Below, in pieces: positions 12,301 through 22,861 of a stretch of DNA of 64,000 nucleotides; position 1 is the stretch's first letter, and each line of letters begins with the position of its first letter. Position numbers and translations under genes: made by a program. Under the pieces are notes generated by a model. That model saw only the letters and a list, made by a program, of their open reading frames with translations. It was not told the DNA's origin and did no database searches. Location of the stretch: contig OY720636.1 of assembly GCA_963169105.1 (NCBI GenBank), forward strand, positions 137,383,747-137,447,746. Reading direction: 5' to 3'. Origin of the DNA: Ceriagrion tenellum. Lineage: Eukaryota; Arthropoda; Insecta; Odonata; Coenagrionidae.

Positions 12301-13025
12301 CAGTCCGTTGATCTGGGGTTTCGGTATGTTGTCGGCCTGTTAGTGGCTTCTAGAAGAGTGAAGTATATGTGCCGATGGTCAGAAAGAGAGACTTCATTCG
12401 ACACTATCCACTCAGTCACGCCATTCACCATCTGATTGGTGCAAAGAGTAATGTCTATCACTTCTTCCCTAACTCTGTTGGAGAAGGTGGGTCGTGATCC
12501 TTTGTTGAGTATATGCAGGTCTGTGGACATGAGATACTCAAGCAGGGCCTCTCCCCTGTCATTGGTGTCCTTGCTTCCCCACACTGTATGGTGCGAGTTA
12601 GCATCACACCCGACAAGGAGATCCCATTTTTTTGACTGGCAGAATCTTACCAGACGCTCCAGTTCCTCTGAAGGTGGTGGTCCTGGTGCATCATATGGTA
12701 GATATGAGGAGCAGATCACCAGCCTCCTCTCTTCTTCGCCAGCCCCAAGACTCAGCACAGCTGCCGCTTGGTCCCTGGTGGTGAATTCGGGCAGATGTAT
12801 AGCATTCAACCCATTTACAAAGATACATGCTCTAGGTCTTTCGACCGAGGTGCAAAAGAATACTTTACCCTTGGTCATGCTTAATCCCCTGATTCTACCC
12901 TGGGAAGCCCAGGGTTCTTGAATCAGAGCAATCTTAATCTTACCTTCAGAGAGGATCCTTTGCAGGATCCCCGAGGCAGCCTTACTATGTTGGAGGTTGA
13001 CCTGTAGGCAGCGGATGCCCGCCAT
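9384..13025 (-). pseudogene. LOA ORF2: endonuclease, reverse transcriptase, RNase H (one internal TGA)
   Basis: ATG at 13025; 1213 codons to the terminal stop. Residues 1-230 are an AP-type endonuclease: QEPW with Glu37, GCDANSHH around Asp141/Asn143, and SDHRH at 215-219. The frame is interrupted by a single TGA at codon 449, just after SPYK, where AGEDG (the usual AG.DG motif) follows in the same frame. The reverse transcriptase follows, with FLDVEGAF (Asp581 region), GCPQGGVLSPLLW and the YADD catalytic box at 669-672. RNase H residues are visible: FTDGS (Asp942), AEVFAL (Glu977), TDSQAA (Asp1003) and the GHEGITGNEIAD segment (His1045, Asp1055). A CX2CX8HX4C knuckle lies at about 1156-1173. 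The protein would nick target DNA and prime cDNA from it. As it stands translation would stop after the endonuclease, so this copy is called a pseudogene. Confidence 0.93.
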
Positions 13026-14193
13026 CTTGGTCTGCTTCCTTCGTTTCGACCTCTATTGTTGAGGTCGTTGGGGTCTCCTCTTGACCACCTGCCTTCCCGA
13101 GGAACGTAATTTCGGCCCTCTGCATGCCGACGTTTGCTCGGAAGTCCGGACTTGAGATGAAGGTGGCGGAGGGCTCGTCTACTCCAAGGAAGAACCTCGT
13201 CCCACGCTCCACCTCCTTCCTCTCATAGGTTCTCCAGAGAGAAGTTTGAAGTCCTGGGTTGGACCTCTTCATTCTCCCGATGAGAGTCTTGGTGTCCGGT
13301 TTGCTAAATCCAGGGACCCACACCATCATTCTTCTTCTCCTGATGAGGCTGTCGGCATCAACCACCTTCACGATGGTGTCGCCAAACGGTCCCATTTTTC
13401 CTACGGCCTCGACCAGCCAGTTGGCTGAATAATCGTTGCCGCAGGCGAATTCTACCGCCCCATTGGTGAGCCTGTTGGCTTCAAAGAGTGGGATCTCTTC
13501 CTCTGCAGGAATCGTATCCCACATCTCTTCCAGCCTCACAATTGCAATCCTGTGCCATTCCTCAGTCATCATCACCTCCGGGTAGGAAACCGGCACGATT
13601 GCCATCTTTTTTAAGTTCTTGGTGACCTGTGCGTAGGTGGAGGTCCTTGGTTTCTTGGCCTCCTGCGCCAAGTTCGTTGGGGTATCACCAGCTGTCCTCC
13701 CCCTTTTTTGGGATCCACCTCCAGATTTCTCGGCGGAGCCCTCTCTTTTCTTTGGTGATCCACCGATGGCTTTCACGCCTTCGGTGGTCTAACCTGCCCC
13801 CTGTGGCAAGCCACCAGAGGCTAAAGCTCTTTTGGCGCGCCGTTTCTCGTTCCTCCTTCTCCTCTTGGCTGCGCCGCTCCCTTCTTTCCATGTGGAGAGC
13901 TGCTCCATCTTGTTGGAGATACTCCCCAAAGTAATGGTGGAGGCGCCAGAGTCTGACCTGGGGGACCCTGGTGCTGCCTTTAAAGTTGACTCAGAAGAGT
14001 CGGAAAGGGGCTCGCCCTGCTCCACGGATGTGGAGAGGTAAGCTAAGGGAAGGGAAAGAGAGGAGCTGCTATTGGAAGCCCCAATGGGGCTCGCCAACAG
14101 AGCGTCCTCCAAGGAGGAGGTGATTGGACTGACGTCCTTGGATTGAGGTTGCTTTTCAGCAACCCCCAGAGAGTTTTGTTTTGATTTATCCAT
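12985..14193 (-). pseudogene. LOA ORF1 (gag-like RNA-binding protein), one internal TAG
   Basis: First ATG is at 14193 (MDKSKQNSLG...); the frame is open to a GTG 12 nt further up but that is not a likely start. The frame runs 402 residues to 12985 with one TAG at codon 135, after GGLPQGAG. The N-terminal part is Ser-rich with a basic run (AAKRRRRNEKRRAKRA) suited to nucleic-acid or nuclear binding. After the stop comes another Lys/Arg/Gly-rich linker. A globular domain (from KKMAIVPVSYPEVMM through VWVPGFSKPDTKTL to AEITFLGKAGG) then follows and resembles the DUF4780-type domain found in LOA ORF1 proteins. No CCHC knuckle is visible. It overlaps ORF2 by 41 nt, as expected for coupled translation of the two ORFs. 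The stop is probably a point mutation. Confidence 0.8.
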
Positions 14194-14600
14194 GTAAAAT
14201 CCCACGAGCAGCTAGGGAAGTAAACGGTCCACCCACACAGAGCCCCGCATGCATGGGTAAGGCTAAATAAAACCGGAGGTCGCCCTGTATCCGGAGTTTC
14301 CCCGCTAACGACTTCTTACCCTCCGCCCCGCAGACGCGGTCACCGTCGGAGCGAGGAGCAACCTTGGTGAGGGGAGCAGTTTATCGACCAGCCAGGTCTA
14401 GATCCGTCATGTTCTGCGAAAACCAGGGGCACCTCGTGGAGGATGTGGCTCTTCACCACGCATGACGATCTTGGTGGGCAAAGAGCTTATTCAGCCCTTA
14501 GTTCCACCCTGGGATCACACATCCCTCACCCCCTGTGCATTCCTAAGTCTTTAACCTGTCTCATTTTTTCACGCCGTACCTGCGCAGATAAAACCTTCGC
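14194..14600 (-). other. LOA 5' leader (probable internal promoter region)
   Basis: GC-rich sequence upstream of ORF1, distinct from the AT-rich DNA beyond about 14640. Non-LTR elements usually carry an internal promoter in this part, but I see no specific motif I can defend. The left limit is set by composition only. Confidence 0.45.
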
Positions 14601-15544
14601 ACCGGCAGGTATAAGTTCGTTTCTATGACAACTTCTGCGGAGAGAAGTCGATTAAAAAAATAGTCGAGAAAAAACGACTGTAAATTTTTAAATCTCTGAC
14701 GAGGTCTGTTTGCCGGAAATTCCTTATATTTATAAGAAAATCCCTCTAAAGAGTAAAGGTGTTCCAGGAAAATGGCTGTTATTTGTATGCAAATATCTCG
14801 AAAATTAGTGTGGTAAGTCGCAGATATTTTGGTATAATTGAAAAGGTGGGATATTTTACTTTAAAATCAGATCAAATTCAAAGAATATTCAATGTAAATA
14901 AATGTATATTGAATATATAATATTATAATAATATGAATATAAAATTCAATCATAGATGAAATGATTTATTGCCCAAACTATTTTAAGTTTTGAACCTTGA
15001 AAATGACATAGCTAATGTGGAAACCAGGTCGGAAAATAAAATTATTTCTGTGGAAAGTGAAGAAAAACCTTTTTATTTTTGAGATCATGGTATCTGTAGA
15101 GCATTTCCACAAAATATCGCCGGATACTCTTGACTAAATATATTTTAAGTTTGTTTTTACCATTTTTTATATCCAACACCTTCACTTTGGTACCAACCCG
15201 CGCATTCTTGCATACCACACCTCACTTTAGCCAATACATCACCTTGCTGGCCATGGCAATGTTAATCCTCTTCCCTCCACACCACTTCTCCTTTGCCCTC
15301 AGCCTAAATCTTATGTAATCCTGTTTCTATTCTTTTCAAAACCGACATTCAACCCCTGTCGCTTCACTGCCATCAACCCCAATTTTTTATTTCTAATCCA
15401 TGGTGTTAACTGCCTATATAAAGGTAGGTGCGATTTCTGCATTGGTGCCTCGAACATGACACTGTACGGCGTCATAATCGATAGGGAAAAATAATGCCTG
15501 GAATAGCAAAATGTGAAAATAATTCGTTAACACAATTTATATTT
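14601..15544. other. AT-rich non-coding stretch
   Basis: Nothing recognisable; very AT-rich around 14880-14960. Confidence 0.6.
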
Positions 15545-15793
15545 ACGTCTACAGCCACTTCAAGGATGTGTGGCAGGGAGTAAGTTTTCACCAACAGGCA
15601 CCACAGCGTTCCCCAGTTAAGTTAACAAAACTATGTCTATCAATGTATTACCATAAACCTTCAAAGTTTTGTCGGGAGGTGAAATTTCAGTAAAATGCTC
15701 TACACAATAAGTTAGCTACCCATGTTAGAACTATTTGAATTAATACGCTTAACAATATAAACACAGAGATATGCAAGAGTCATGCAAGGAGCT
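15545..15793 (-). repeat. Repeat copy A, probable 3' end of RTE-like LINE
   Basis: Shares its two ends with copies at 20.47-20.98 and 23.3-23.5 kb: CATGACTCTTGCAT at one side and CCTGCCACACA...TTGA.GTGGCT near the other. It abuts the C-terminal stop of the RTE relic that follows in the minus sense, so it is best read as that LINE's 3' untranslated end. In copy B the far edge carries ATGTAGATG, a plausible short-repeat tail. Confidence 0.55.
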
Positions 15794-17555
15794 TGAAAAA
15801 AAATGGTTTTAGGACGACGTTGCAGATCTTCTGGTCAACAATTCGTAGATTGGTTTGCAGTGCTATTTGGGAGTAGTTTTCCGTTCTTTCCGTTTTCCGT
15901 CTCCATTCCGCCTTATCTTGAGCCAGCGTCTTCAACTCAAAGTAGCAATTGCAGCCCATATCCTCTACAATCTGTTCCCTGTATTCCTTTCTGGGCCTGC
16001 CTCTCGCATTTCTACCCTGAACTGAGCCCTCTATAATGGTCCCTAATAGTCCCTCATGTCTTATAGTGTGGCCTATCCAGGTGCCTCGTCTCTTTCTCAT
16101 TGTGTTCCACAGACATGACACCTCATCAGCTCTCCGTAGAGCCGCTTCATTAGTCACCCTCTCCATTCAAGATATTTGGAGGATTCTCCGGTAGCACCAC
16201 ATCGCAAAGGCCTCTATTACCTTTCTTCCATTCATACTAAGTGCCCATGTCTCACTACCATCAAGCAATACACTCCACATAAATGTCTTGAGTAGGAGTT
16301 TTCTTAAATGAAAATTAATGTTACTGGAAGTTAAGAGCCTTTTATTTTTATTAAAAGCTACCTTGATCTGATTAATCCTGCTGATGAGATCTTTGGCACT
16401 ACCTCCGTCTGATGTGACTTTGCATCAAAGGTACTGGAACTACTGTAATATATCGAGTCTTTGACCATTTAGCATGACTTCGGCATCAGTTCCCATTCTG
16501 CTCTTGACAAGGATCTTAGTCTTTTCTCCGTTGATGTTCATATTGTATCTATTACTGACTGCCTCCAACTCTCTCAACATGCTTGTTAAGCATTCTTCAC
16601 TTTCAGCTAATACTGCTACATCATCTGCAAACCTCAAAATATCAATATGTTTGCCTTGAACACTTATTCCACTATTTTCTCCCCACCTTTCTCGTGCTTC
16701 ATCCATAGCTCGCTGGATGTATGCATTAAACAGCAGTGGAGACAGAGAGCAGCTTTGCCTCACTCCCTGTCTTATCTTAGCCTCTCTCTGGTGCGCGCCG
16801 CAACGTATAACAGCTACATCCTCTTTTTATAAATGCCATATTATTCTACGGTCTCGGTACTTTATTCCTATCTCCCTCAGACTCTGAAATAGCTACTGCC
16901 ATCCTACACGATCAAAAGCTTTCTCAAAATCTGTGAAAGCAATTAAGGTGTCCTGGTTCTTTCGAGGTCGATTTTCCATGATTAATCATAATACCAAGAT
17001 CGCCTCTCGAGTGCCTCTTCCCAGTGGCGTATCTAGGTTTGGTCCAAGGGGGGACAAACCGGGGGTCTGAGGGGAATACCCCCTTGTACTAAGTGGTACC
17101 CTCCTATGATTTCGATTTTATCTAGTGTAAGTTTCGACCCAAGGGGGGAGGGGCTATAGCCCCCTCAGCCCCCCCCCATACATCCCCTCCTGCCTCTTCC
17201 CTTCCTGAAGACGAATAAGTCTTCAGTAAGCATGTCCTCAATATATCCTATTCTTTTCTGTATTATTTTTGTTTTTATTTTAGAGGCATGGGAGACAGGA
17301 ATAAGTGTGCGATACTGTTGACAACATTTTGCTGTAGTATTTTTGGGTATTGGTACAGTGACTTACTTTTGAAAATCATCAGATAGTTTTCCTGTATCAT
17401 ACATGGTACACACCAGCTGGTATAAAATATTTTTCACCTTATCCCCAGAAAAATGCTTGAATAAGTTCTGCAGGAAGTGTGTCAATGCCAGAGGCCTTCT
17501 TGTGGTTAATGAATTTACGTGGTCAAATTCCTCACGCATGATTCTGTCGCAGATA
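15794..17555 (-). pseudogene. RTE-like LINE reverse transcriptase relic
   Basis: Minus-strand translation, with several frameshifts and stops, recovers nearly the whole reverse transcriptase in order. From the 17.55 kb side these are KKASGIDTLPAELI, then VFRKGRGTREAILVL (split by an insertion at 17023-17190) and LIAFTDFEKAFDRVGW. Next come RQSCSLSPLLFNAYI, ILRFADDVAVLAES (the FADD catalytic box at about 16.63 kb) and INGEKTKILV. The C-terminal part includes GGSAKDLISRINQIK, SETWALSMNGRK and WIGHTIRHEGLL, and ends with the GRPRKEYREQIVEDMG tail. This tail and the FRKGRGTRDAI-type motif are typical of RTE-like and related arthropod LINEs. The longest open pieces are 16763-16440 and 16166-15780. 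No endonuclease domain is present, so the copy is 5'-truncated as well as mutated. Confidence 0.85.
17012..17201. mobile_element. 168-bp insertion inside the RT relic with 11-bp TSD
   Basis: TGCCTCTTCCC occurs at 17012-17022 and again at 17191-17201. Removing 17023-17190 and one copy restores the reverse transcriptase motif FRKGRGTREAI across the junction, which shows this is a real insertion. The insert starts AGTGGCGTATCTAGG, is rich in G- and C-runs, and has short self-complementary GC pieces (GGGGCTATAGCCCC at 17150-17163). In reverse complement it ends CTAGATACGCCACT. It has no coding capacity. An 11-bp duplication without clear terminal inverted repeats fits a SINE-like retroposon better than a cut-and-paste element. 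Confidence 0.75.
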
Positions 17556-19102
17556 AAGTTGCAAAAAATGCAGACGTTGCAGATAAAGAAGCAATAATAA
17601 GGGATAAAATAAACGAATTAATTAATAAATGATGTAAGTAACGAAACTCCGCAAAGTTTCGCCGGCACCCGTTACGCTCAATCGCCATAACGTCTGGTTA
17701 TTTTTGAGCTAGTTCTGGAACGAATCCCGGCCATGTAATCCTCACTCTAATCTCTTTTGTACCGTCCCTCACCAGCCACCTCGTATGAATCGGGACATGC
17801 GGTAGGAACCCCTGGGCGATTAGTGCCTATTGCTTTCCTGTTAGCATGGAATTTTGGATATATTGCCGGTGGATACAATATTTTCCTTTCAGAGTCGAAT
17901 TCGGGCGGACTTCACCGTCTTAATTATTAATAGAACAAATTTCACTTGATGAGGCTTATTTCGGAGACGACGAATATCTATGGGGAAGGAACCGGTCTCC
18001 ACTGAAAAGAAATTGGTCCGTTCTCTGAACTTGCGTGTTGTGTCCTACATATGCACCTATTGATTGAATTAATATGTACGCTTATTGGAAGGAGTATTTC
18101 TTTAAAGTCGAGTTCCATGTGTAATAACGAGCGGAAGGATACCTATCCGATTGTTTACTGAAGCGTCCTCCTTGGATGTCTAATTGTTAAGGACTATTTC
18201 ATGCCTAAACCTCTAATTGTGATATTGCCACAGTAGACTTTGGCCCGCAGTGACACGTGGAACGTGTGATCAGGCGCTTTCGCTAAATTTTATTAAATAT
18301 ACTAGTTTCCCAAAATGCCTGTGCTCTATCTTCATTTTACTCGACGCTACGAGAATTTGCCCTGTCTTCCAACACGCTCATGTGCACTGTACTAGCTCAC
18401 CTCATCTCAAGACGATTGGCGATAAGCTCACTCTCCAACATTGAATTGAATTGATTGAATAAATGTCTTTTGAATGACAGCATCATAGGCAAAAAGGAAA
18501 AAAGAAACCATTCTCGTTTATCCCAAAAATGTTTTTCTAACCAAACAACTTGTTTGGGAAGAACCTTGAATCCATTTTACCATTCTCTCTTAGTTGTTCG
18601 TACGAACACAAGCGGATTTGAGTTCATTACTTCACATTATTCACGTAATTGAATGTAACCCGTGATGCAAAAAATACGAGGGATGGGTCTTTTGGTTTTC
18701 TTCATAGGATTCTTCTAATTGCCTTCGAATTGAACATAAAAAGAACCAATATATTTTATCTCGAAACGGATATTACTATGAGAAGTCTTATTGGTTTTTA
18801 GATGGTAGACATTAATAGACTTGAAATAGGTGAACTTAATAGAAAAGACATGAAATAGATGAACTTAATAGAATAGACTTGAAAGAAATGCTCGTCTTCT
18901 CATAATTGAATTTCTGTATCCCAACAGTTTTTTCTGTAATTTATGATTTCAGTAAGTAGTTTCATCTCGCCATCCTACTTTTAGTGGCTAGGAATTCAGT
19001 GGGCATGGTAGGGTGGCTTTGGAGAGAGTATTGGCGCCACATAGCCCAGCGTCTGGTGATCTCACTTTCCTTGTCTCGCGTTTTCGCCATTAATCACGGC
19101 TC
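17556..19102. other. AT-rich non-coding stretch
   Basis: Apart from the small tandem repeat at 18814-18890 nothing is recognised. Confidence 0.55.
18814..18890. repeat. Imperfect tandem repeat, three copies of 24-29 bp
   Basis: Copies at 18814-18837, 18838-18866 and 18867-18890 follow AATAGA..AGACATGAAATAG-type sequence, the first two ending in TGAACTT. Local minisatellite-like duplication. Confidence 0.65.
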
Positions 19103-19695
19103 TTAAGGTAGTTTGAGCGAAATATCATGTTACCTAGAAATCAATGACTTTGGTCTCATTTTAAAGAATAATATATCACCCTTCCATTGAAACAAAAAAT
19201 TCAACCCCTTACCACATTACTTACCGAAATATTAGCTACAAAATACCAGCCCTTTTACATAGGAAATGGTACGAGTATGCACTCCAGAGAGACCTTATAT
19301 TAAAAATGAGGCATTCCCTATATTTGGATCTCGTAAAATAATCAAAGTAATCATTTCCTATGTAAAAAGTATGTAGTTTGTGTACTTTCTCAACTATTTT
19401 TGAAAATCAATCATATTGTCACCGCAGTAAATTCTTCGGGATCACAATAAACTTTCCGTTTTGATGGAGTTTCAAACGTCCCGCGTCGAAAAATGAGTCA
19501 AGTTAAAGATTTATTTAGATATTTTCATTTGACTACTTACAATTTCTGTCATGTAAAACTATATTATTGCTCCATTAATAACACAGTATTTGATTCGTGT
19601 GTCTCACAGCTGGTGAAATTAAAAGGTATAATTCGAATATGGTTTCTATTATGATTAGAGAACTATCTCGCTCGCACCAGCTCGCACTACCCTAA
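19103..19695 (+). mobile_element. TTAA-flanked MITE, copy 1
   Basis: TTAA (19103-19106) precedes GGTAGTTTGAGCGA. The other end at 19691 reads GGTAGTGCGAGC in reverse complement, followed by CTAA (19692-19695), a one-base change from TTAA. The same 570-585 bp sequence recurs in opposite orientation at 51563-52131, which defines the boundaries independently. No transposase. TTAA targets are typical of piggyBac-type transposons, but the terminal sequence is not one I can tie to a named family. Confidence 0.8.
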
Positions 19696-20471
19696 ACCCA
19701 ACCTTGTGCATTCTTTCATAGCTCCCAACGGTGGGAGAAACATCCTGTTCAAAAATTAAGTATTTCAAGGGCCTCTCCAGTTCATTTTACGTTAGAGGAA
19801 GCTGTATTCAATACGCTCGCCATAGTGACGCTCTGTTGGCTGTATAATCCTAATCGATAATCGGTCATCAATTTCAATTGATAATTTCCAATTACAATTA
19901 GAGAAGTACTTACCAACCTTGCAGTAGTTTAGAGCTGATTTACTGCGTTATCTCAAACGTACTCCCGTAGTGTATGAGCTAAAACCTTTCAATTAGTTTC
20001 CCATTTTATATCCCCATTGATCCATTCTGACGGGTGTTTGTCCAAATTCCAATTTTATCGCGGGGTTCGGTCACGAACGTAAGTGGTCGAGAGCGAAATA
20101 TTTTCCCTCTCGTTCATTCATTTATTCTCGCAGCTGCTCCTATGCGGCAATATATATTGCTAGCAATCCGCAGAAGGGCAAAATGGATAGGGAACTCATG
20201 AATGGACAGACAAATGGGCCAAAAGTTTAAACCGCCTCCTCGGCTATAACAATTTGCACCGAATACGACGTACGCCATACATTTTTATGTGTGCCTGGGA
20301 ATTTGTGTGAATGTGGACGAGGAAGTACGCGCAAGAATTTGTTCCACATTCAACGCGCACGCTCCTGACAGAGTCGGTTTTTCGACGAACAACTATGGAT
20401 TTGCGTCGCATTCAGGTTCTCTATGTGGACGCTCGAATTTTTTTGTGCCTATGCCGTCAACCCGTCGACAT
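19696..20471. other. AT-rich non-coding stretch
   Basis: Nothing recognisable. Confidence 0.55.
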
Positions 20472-20975
20472 TTGCATCTACATATAACACTTCAAGCCAC
20501 CTCAAGGGTGTGTGGCAGGGGTTGAGTTATCACCGATATTCACTATCGGATATTTGGGAAGGCGACACCATTTGCGCCATAGGGGATAGGTAAAATAGGA
20601 GGGGTGGATAAAAACCTGGTGTCGGCATTAGCCTGCTCTTAACGAAAGGCGCCAAGGGGACCACGGTTTAACGTCTCATCCGACGGAGTACTGTACTTAA
20701 GCGTCCTCCACAAGACACTCAAGTAGAGATCAGGTTTCCTCTGAAAAATATCCTCCACTGCAGGGTTTTGAACCCCGGCCTTCCGTGTGGTTAGCCAGTA
20801 CTCTAACCTCCACACCAACCCGATCCTCAAATATGCACTATTACGTAGCAGTAACGTTCATCAATATGCACTGGACTATAGGTATGCTGACAATGCTACA
20901 AAAACTATTTGTATTATTGTATATTGCTGCTAGTCAAATGAGATGCAAGAGTCATGCAGGGATCATGTGAACTGT
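20472..20975 (-). repeat. Repeat copy B (LINE 3' end), split by a SINE
   Basis: Left part 20472-20546 carries CATCTACAT, GCCACCTCAAGGGTGTG and GAGTTATCACCGA. The right part, about 20842-20975, ends GCAAGAGTCATGCAGGGATC, matching copies A and C. The two parts are separated by a tRNA-type SINE with its own target duplication. In LINE sense this copy is on the minus strand. Confidence 0.6.
20536..20841 (-). mobile_element. tRNA-derived SINE inserted in repeat copy B
   Basis: On the minus strand the element starts near 20830. It has a tRNA-like head with an A-box-like segment (TTAGAGTACTGGCTAACC) and a B box (GGGGTTCAAAACCC, about 20765-20778). The body includes the motif ATGAGACGTTAAACCG and then GTCCCCTTGGCGCC. 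Flanks ATATTCACTAT (20536-20546) and ATATGCACTAT (20831-20841) form an 11-bp duplication with one mismatch. SINEs are transcribed by RNA polymerase III from these internal boxes and moved by LINE enzymes. Length is about 284 bp. Confidence 0.75.
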
Positions 20976-21174
20976 GATGTTATACTTGAGCACAGACACG
21001 TGCCGCGCAGCTCATTCTGCACAAATTTTTATAGCTGTGGACGCGGCCTTATGCTCTGTATCCTCCGAGAGATATCGATGATATCATTGAGTGATATTTT
21101 TGTACTCTTCATTCTCTGCTGCGCTGGTAAATGAGGCAAAGTTTGATATTTACATGGCCTAAATACATCGACTT

Positions 21175-21515
21175 GGAAAATGAATGAAAATTGCTACGGG
21201 TTGTGAGAAATTCGCGGTGGATAAAGCCAAAATTGTCGTTACATAACGACGAAAATTGACAAATTTCCAATCATTGCATTTACGAATGATGTGGTACGAA
21301 GTCACTCGCACGGGTGCTTATACACCAGGGTTGAAATTCACCATGAAAAAATTACTTGATATGACCGGGATGCGAACCCGGATCTCCCAATTGCCGGTGA
21401 GGAAAGAAGACGGCTTGGTGGTATAACTGGCTATCACACCTGACCGGCAATTGGGAGATCCAGGTTTGAATCCCGGTCAAGTCAAATGATTTTTTCATGG
21501 CGAATTTCAACCCTG
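21175..21515. repeat. Inverted head-to-head pair of tRNA-like SINEs, locus 1
   Basis: Arms 21327-21398 and 21443-21514 are about 72 bp, near-perfect inverted repeats around a 44-nt spacer. The right half read on plus has a good A box (TGGTATAACTGG, 21418-21429) and a near-consensus B box (GGTTTGAATCC, 21463-21473). The left half is a minus-strand copy with GGGTTCGCATCCC and an extended tail reaching about 21175. The tRNA-like heads face each other. The same layout recurs at 40.3-40.9 and 57.4-57.7 kb. Confidence 0.75.
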
Positions 21516-21769
21516 GGGTAGTGAGAAACTCCACCTGTTGATGTAAATCGAACACCATCTGGATGCCCTTCTTGACGACGAGAGAGATGGAGATAGAGAG
21601 AGAGATCGAGATTTTCTGCGAAAGTCGGTTGAGGATGAGGAGCATTTGTCGTCGTGGGTATGCAGAATTAAATGTGGCAGGCGACTGCCAGCGACGTAGC
21701 GGACGGCGCAGCGCCCGTAGTACTGCGGCAAGGCTCGGGAAGTCAGAAAGAGAAGCATTCTTGGCTCTG

Positions 21770-21828
21770 AAGAAAGCTCCCGACAATGTGTCCTGGGAGA
21801 AGCAGGACATTGTCCGGAGTGCTTCTTT
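21770..21828 (+). other. Extended hairpin (~59 nt)
   Basis: GACAATGTGTCCTG (21782-21795) pairs with CAGGACATTGTC (21803-21814) around a 7-nt loop with one 2-nt bulge. The flanking bases (about 21770-21781 and 21815-21828) extend the stem with mismatches. A small structured RNA or the remnant of an inverted-repeat element are both possible. No known microRNA was recognised. Confidence 0.35.
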
Positions 21829-22861
21829 GTTTTATTCGTCACAAGATCGCTATATTTGTATCCGGTTAGATTGGGATAGGCGTTGGAACGCATATTAAAG
21901 GCTTGTCAGAAGCTTCACAGCCTCCTTCTAAGTACCTACGCCGATCAGCGTCACGTGGCGTGGTGACCAACGCGGGACCCAAACAACACCGTAAGTAATT
22001 ATCTACAGAGCAATTAGTTCGCCTAAGTCAGCGACGATTGCATCGCGAATGATAAGGATTGTTTTGTTTGGTGTTCCCATCCCTTTGTCTTCTCTTTCAA
22101 GGATAATTCTAAACCAAAATTATGCTCCGAAGGACCTCGGTGGCGAAAAGATATAGTAAACCTTTCCTTGTCCTTTGCGTCGGGAAAAAGGTTTGATGGT
22201 CATAGTTGTCCAATCTAGCACGTCGTAGATGAATAAACTAAGTATAAACGAGGGGCAGCCAGTAGAGAGGCGTAAACGGAGCCAAGTGGCGCGACCGCAA
22301 CTGGTCCAAGGCCAAGTTGGGGTCCACAGGGAGTCCTGAGGCCTCGAGGTGATAGATAATAGAAAAGTGAGAAATATATTCATAATTGATAAACTCAAAG
22401 AGGTTCATTATATGTCTTGTAATGAAATTGTTTTATTGAACTGAAAGGCATTATTTTTGTAATATCACAACTCACGTGCCGGGGCTTCGGGGTGCGAAGC
22501 CCCTGTTTAATAATTAGGGAGGGCTCCGAACCCGGCCCAAACGCAACTGCTACACCTCTGGGTGCTGCAATGGTGTAGTCCTTTACAGCAGGGGTAATGT
22601 AGATGACGTCCGAAATTTACTCAGGAACAAAGAGGAAGCCCACGGAAAAGGAAATTATGGAGAGTCAAAGCGTGGAACCGAACACCCACGCCGCGGGTTT
22701 GCCTGATTAGATAGCTGAATCGTCTCCTGCTCTTTTTATCCCAAGAGAACTGTTTAAAGACGGGAAATAACTAGTCAAATAAATCATAAATTGGGATTCG
22801 TTCAAAGATAACTTGGCACGTTTGACGATAAAGTCAGAGAAATGAGTTATATACTTCTATC
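21829..22861. other. Non-coding stretch
   Basis: No gene recognised. It contains the hairpin at 22481-22503. The last 100 bases may be decayed upstream sequence of the LINE relic that follows. Confidence 0.5.
22481..22503. other. Perfect 9-bp GC-rich hairpin
   Basis: GGGGCTTCG and CGAAGCCCC are perfectly complementary around a 5-nt loop. No T-run follows and this is not a bacterial context, so it is listed only as structure. Confidence 0.5.

Larger units (their letters stand above)
9283..14600 (-). mobile_element. LOA-clade non-LTR retrotransposon, nearly complete
   Basis: A minus-strand element with a GC-rich 5' leader, ORF1 (14193-12985), ORF2 (13025-9384) overlapping ORF1 by 41 nt in the +1 frame, a short 3' UTR and a CTAAT-type short-repeat tail at 9283-9306. 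ORF2 carries endonuclease, reverse transcriptase and RNase H domains plus a C-terminal zinc knuckle. This order is characteristic of the LOA/I group, and the ORF1 type favours LOA. Each ORF has exactly one in-frame stop and no frameshift was seen, so the copy is young. The 5' boundary (about 14.53-14.64 kb) is approximate. I could not find a convincing target-site duplication. Confidence 0.88.

Noticed and set aside
11533..12921. Plus-strand open frames of 160-170 codons
   Set aside because: They are antisense to LOA ORF2, whose domains are clear on minus.
20760..20830. tRNA-like sequence with A and B boxes
   Set aside because: Not a tRNA gene: it is the head of a SINE with a long non-tRNA body and a target duplication.
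21412..21480. tRNA-like sequence
   Set aside because: Belongs to the paired SINE family repeated at three loci; no intact cloverleaf was evident.
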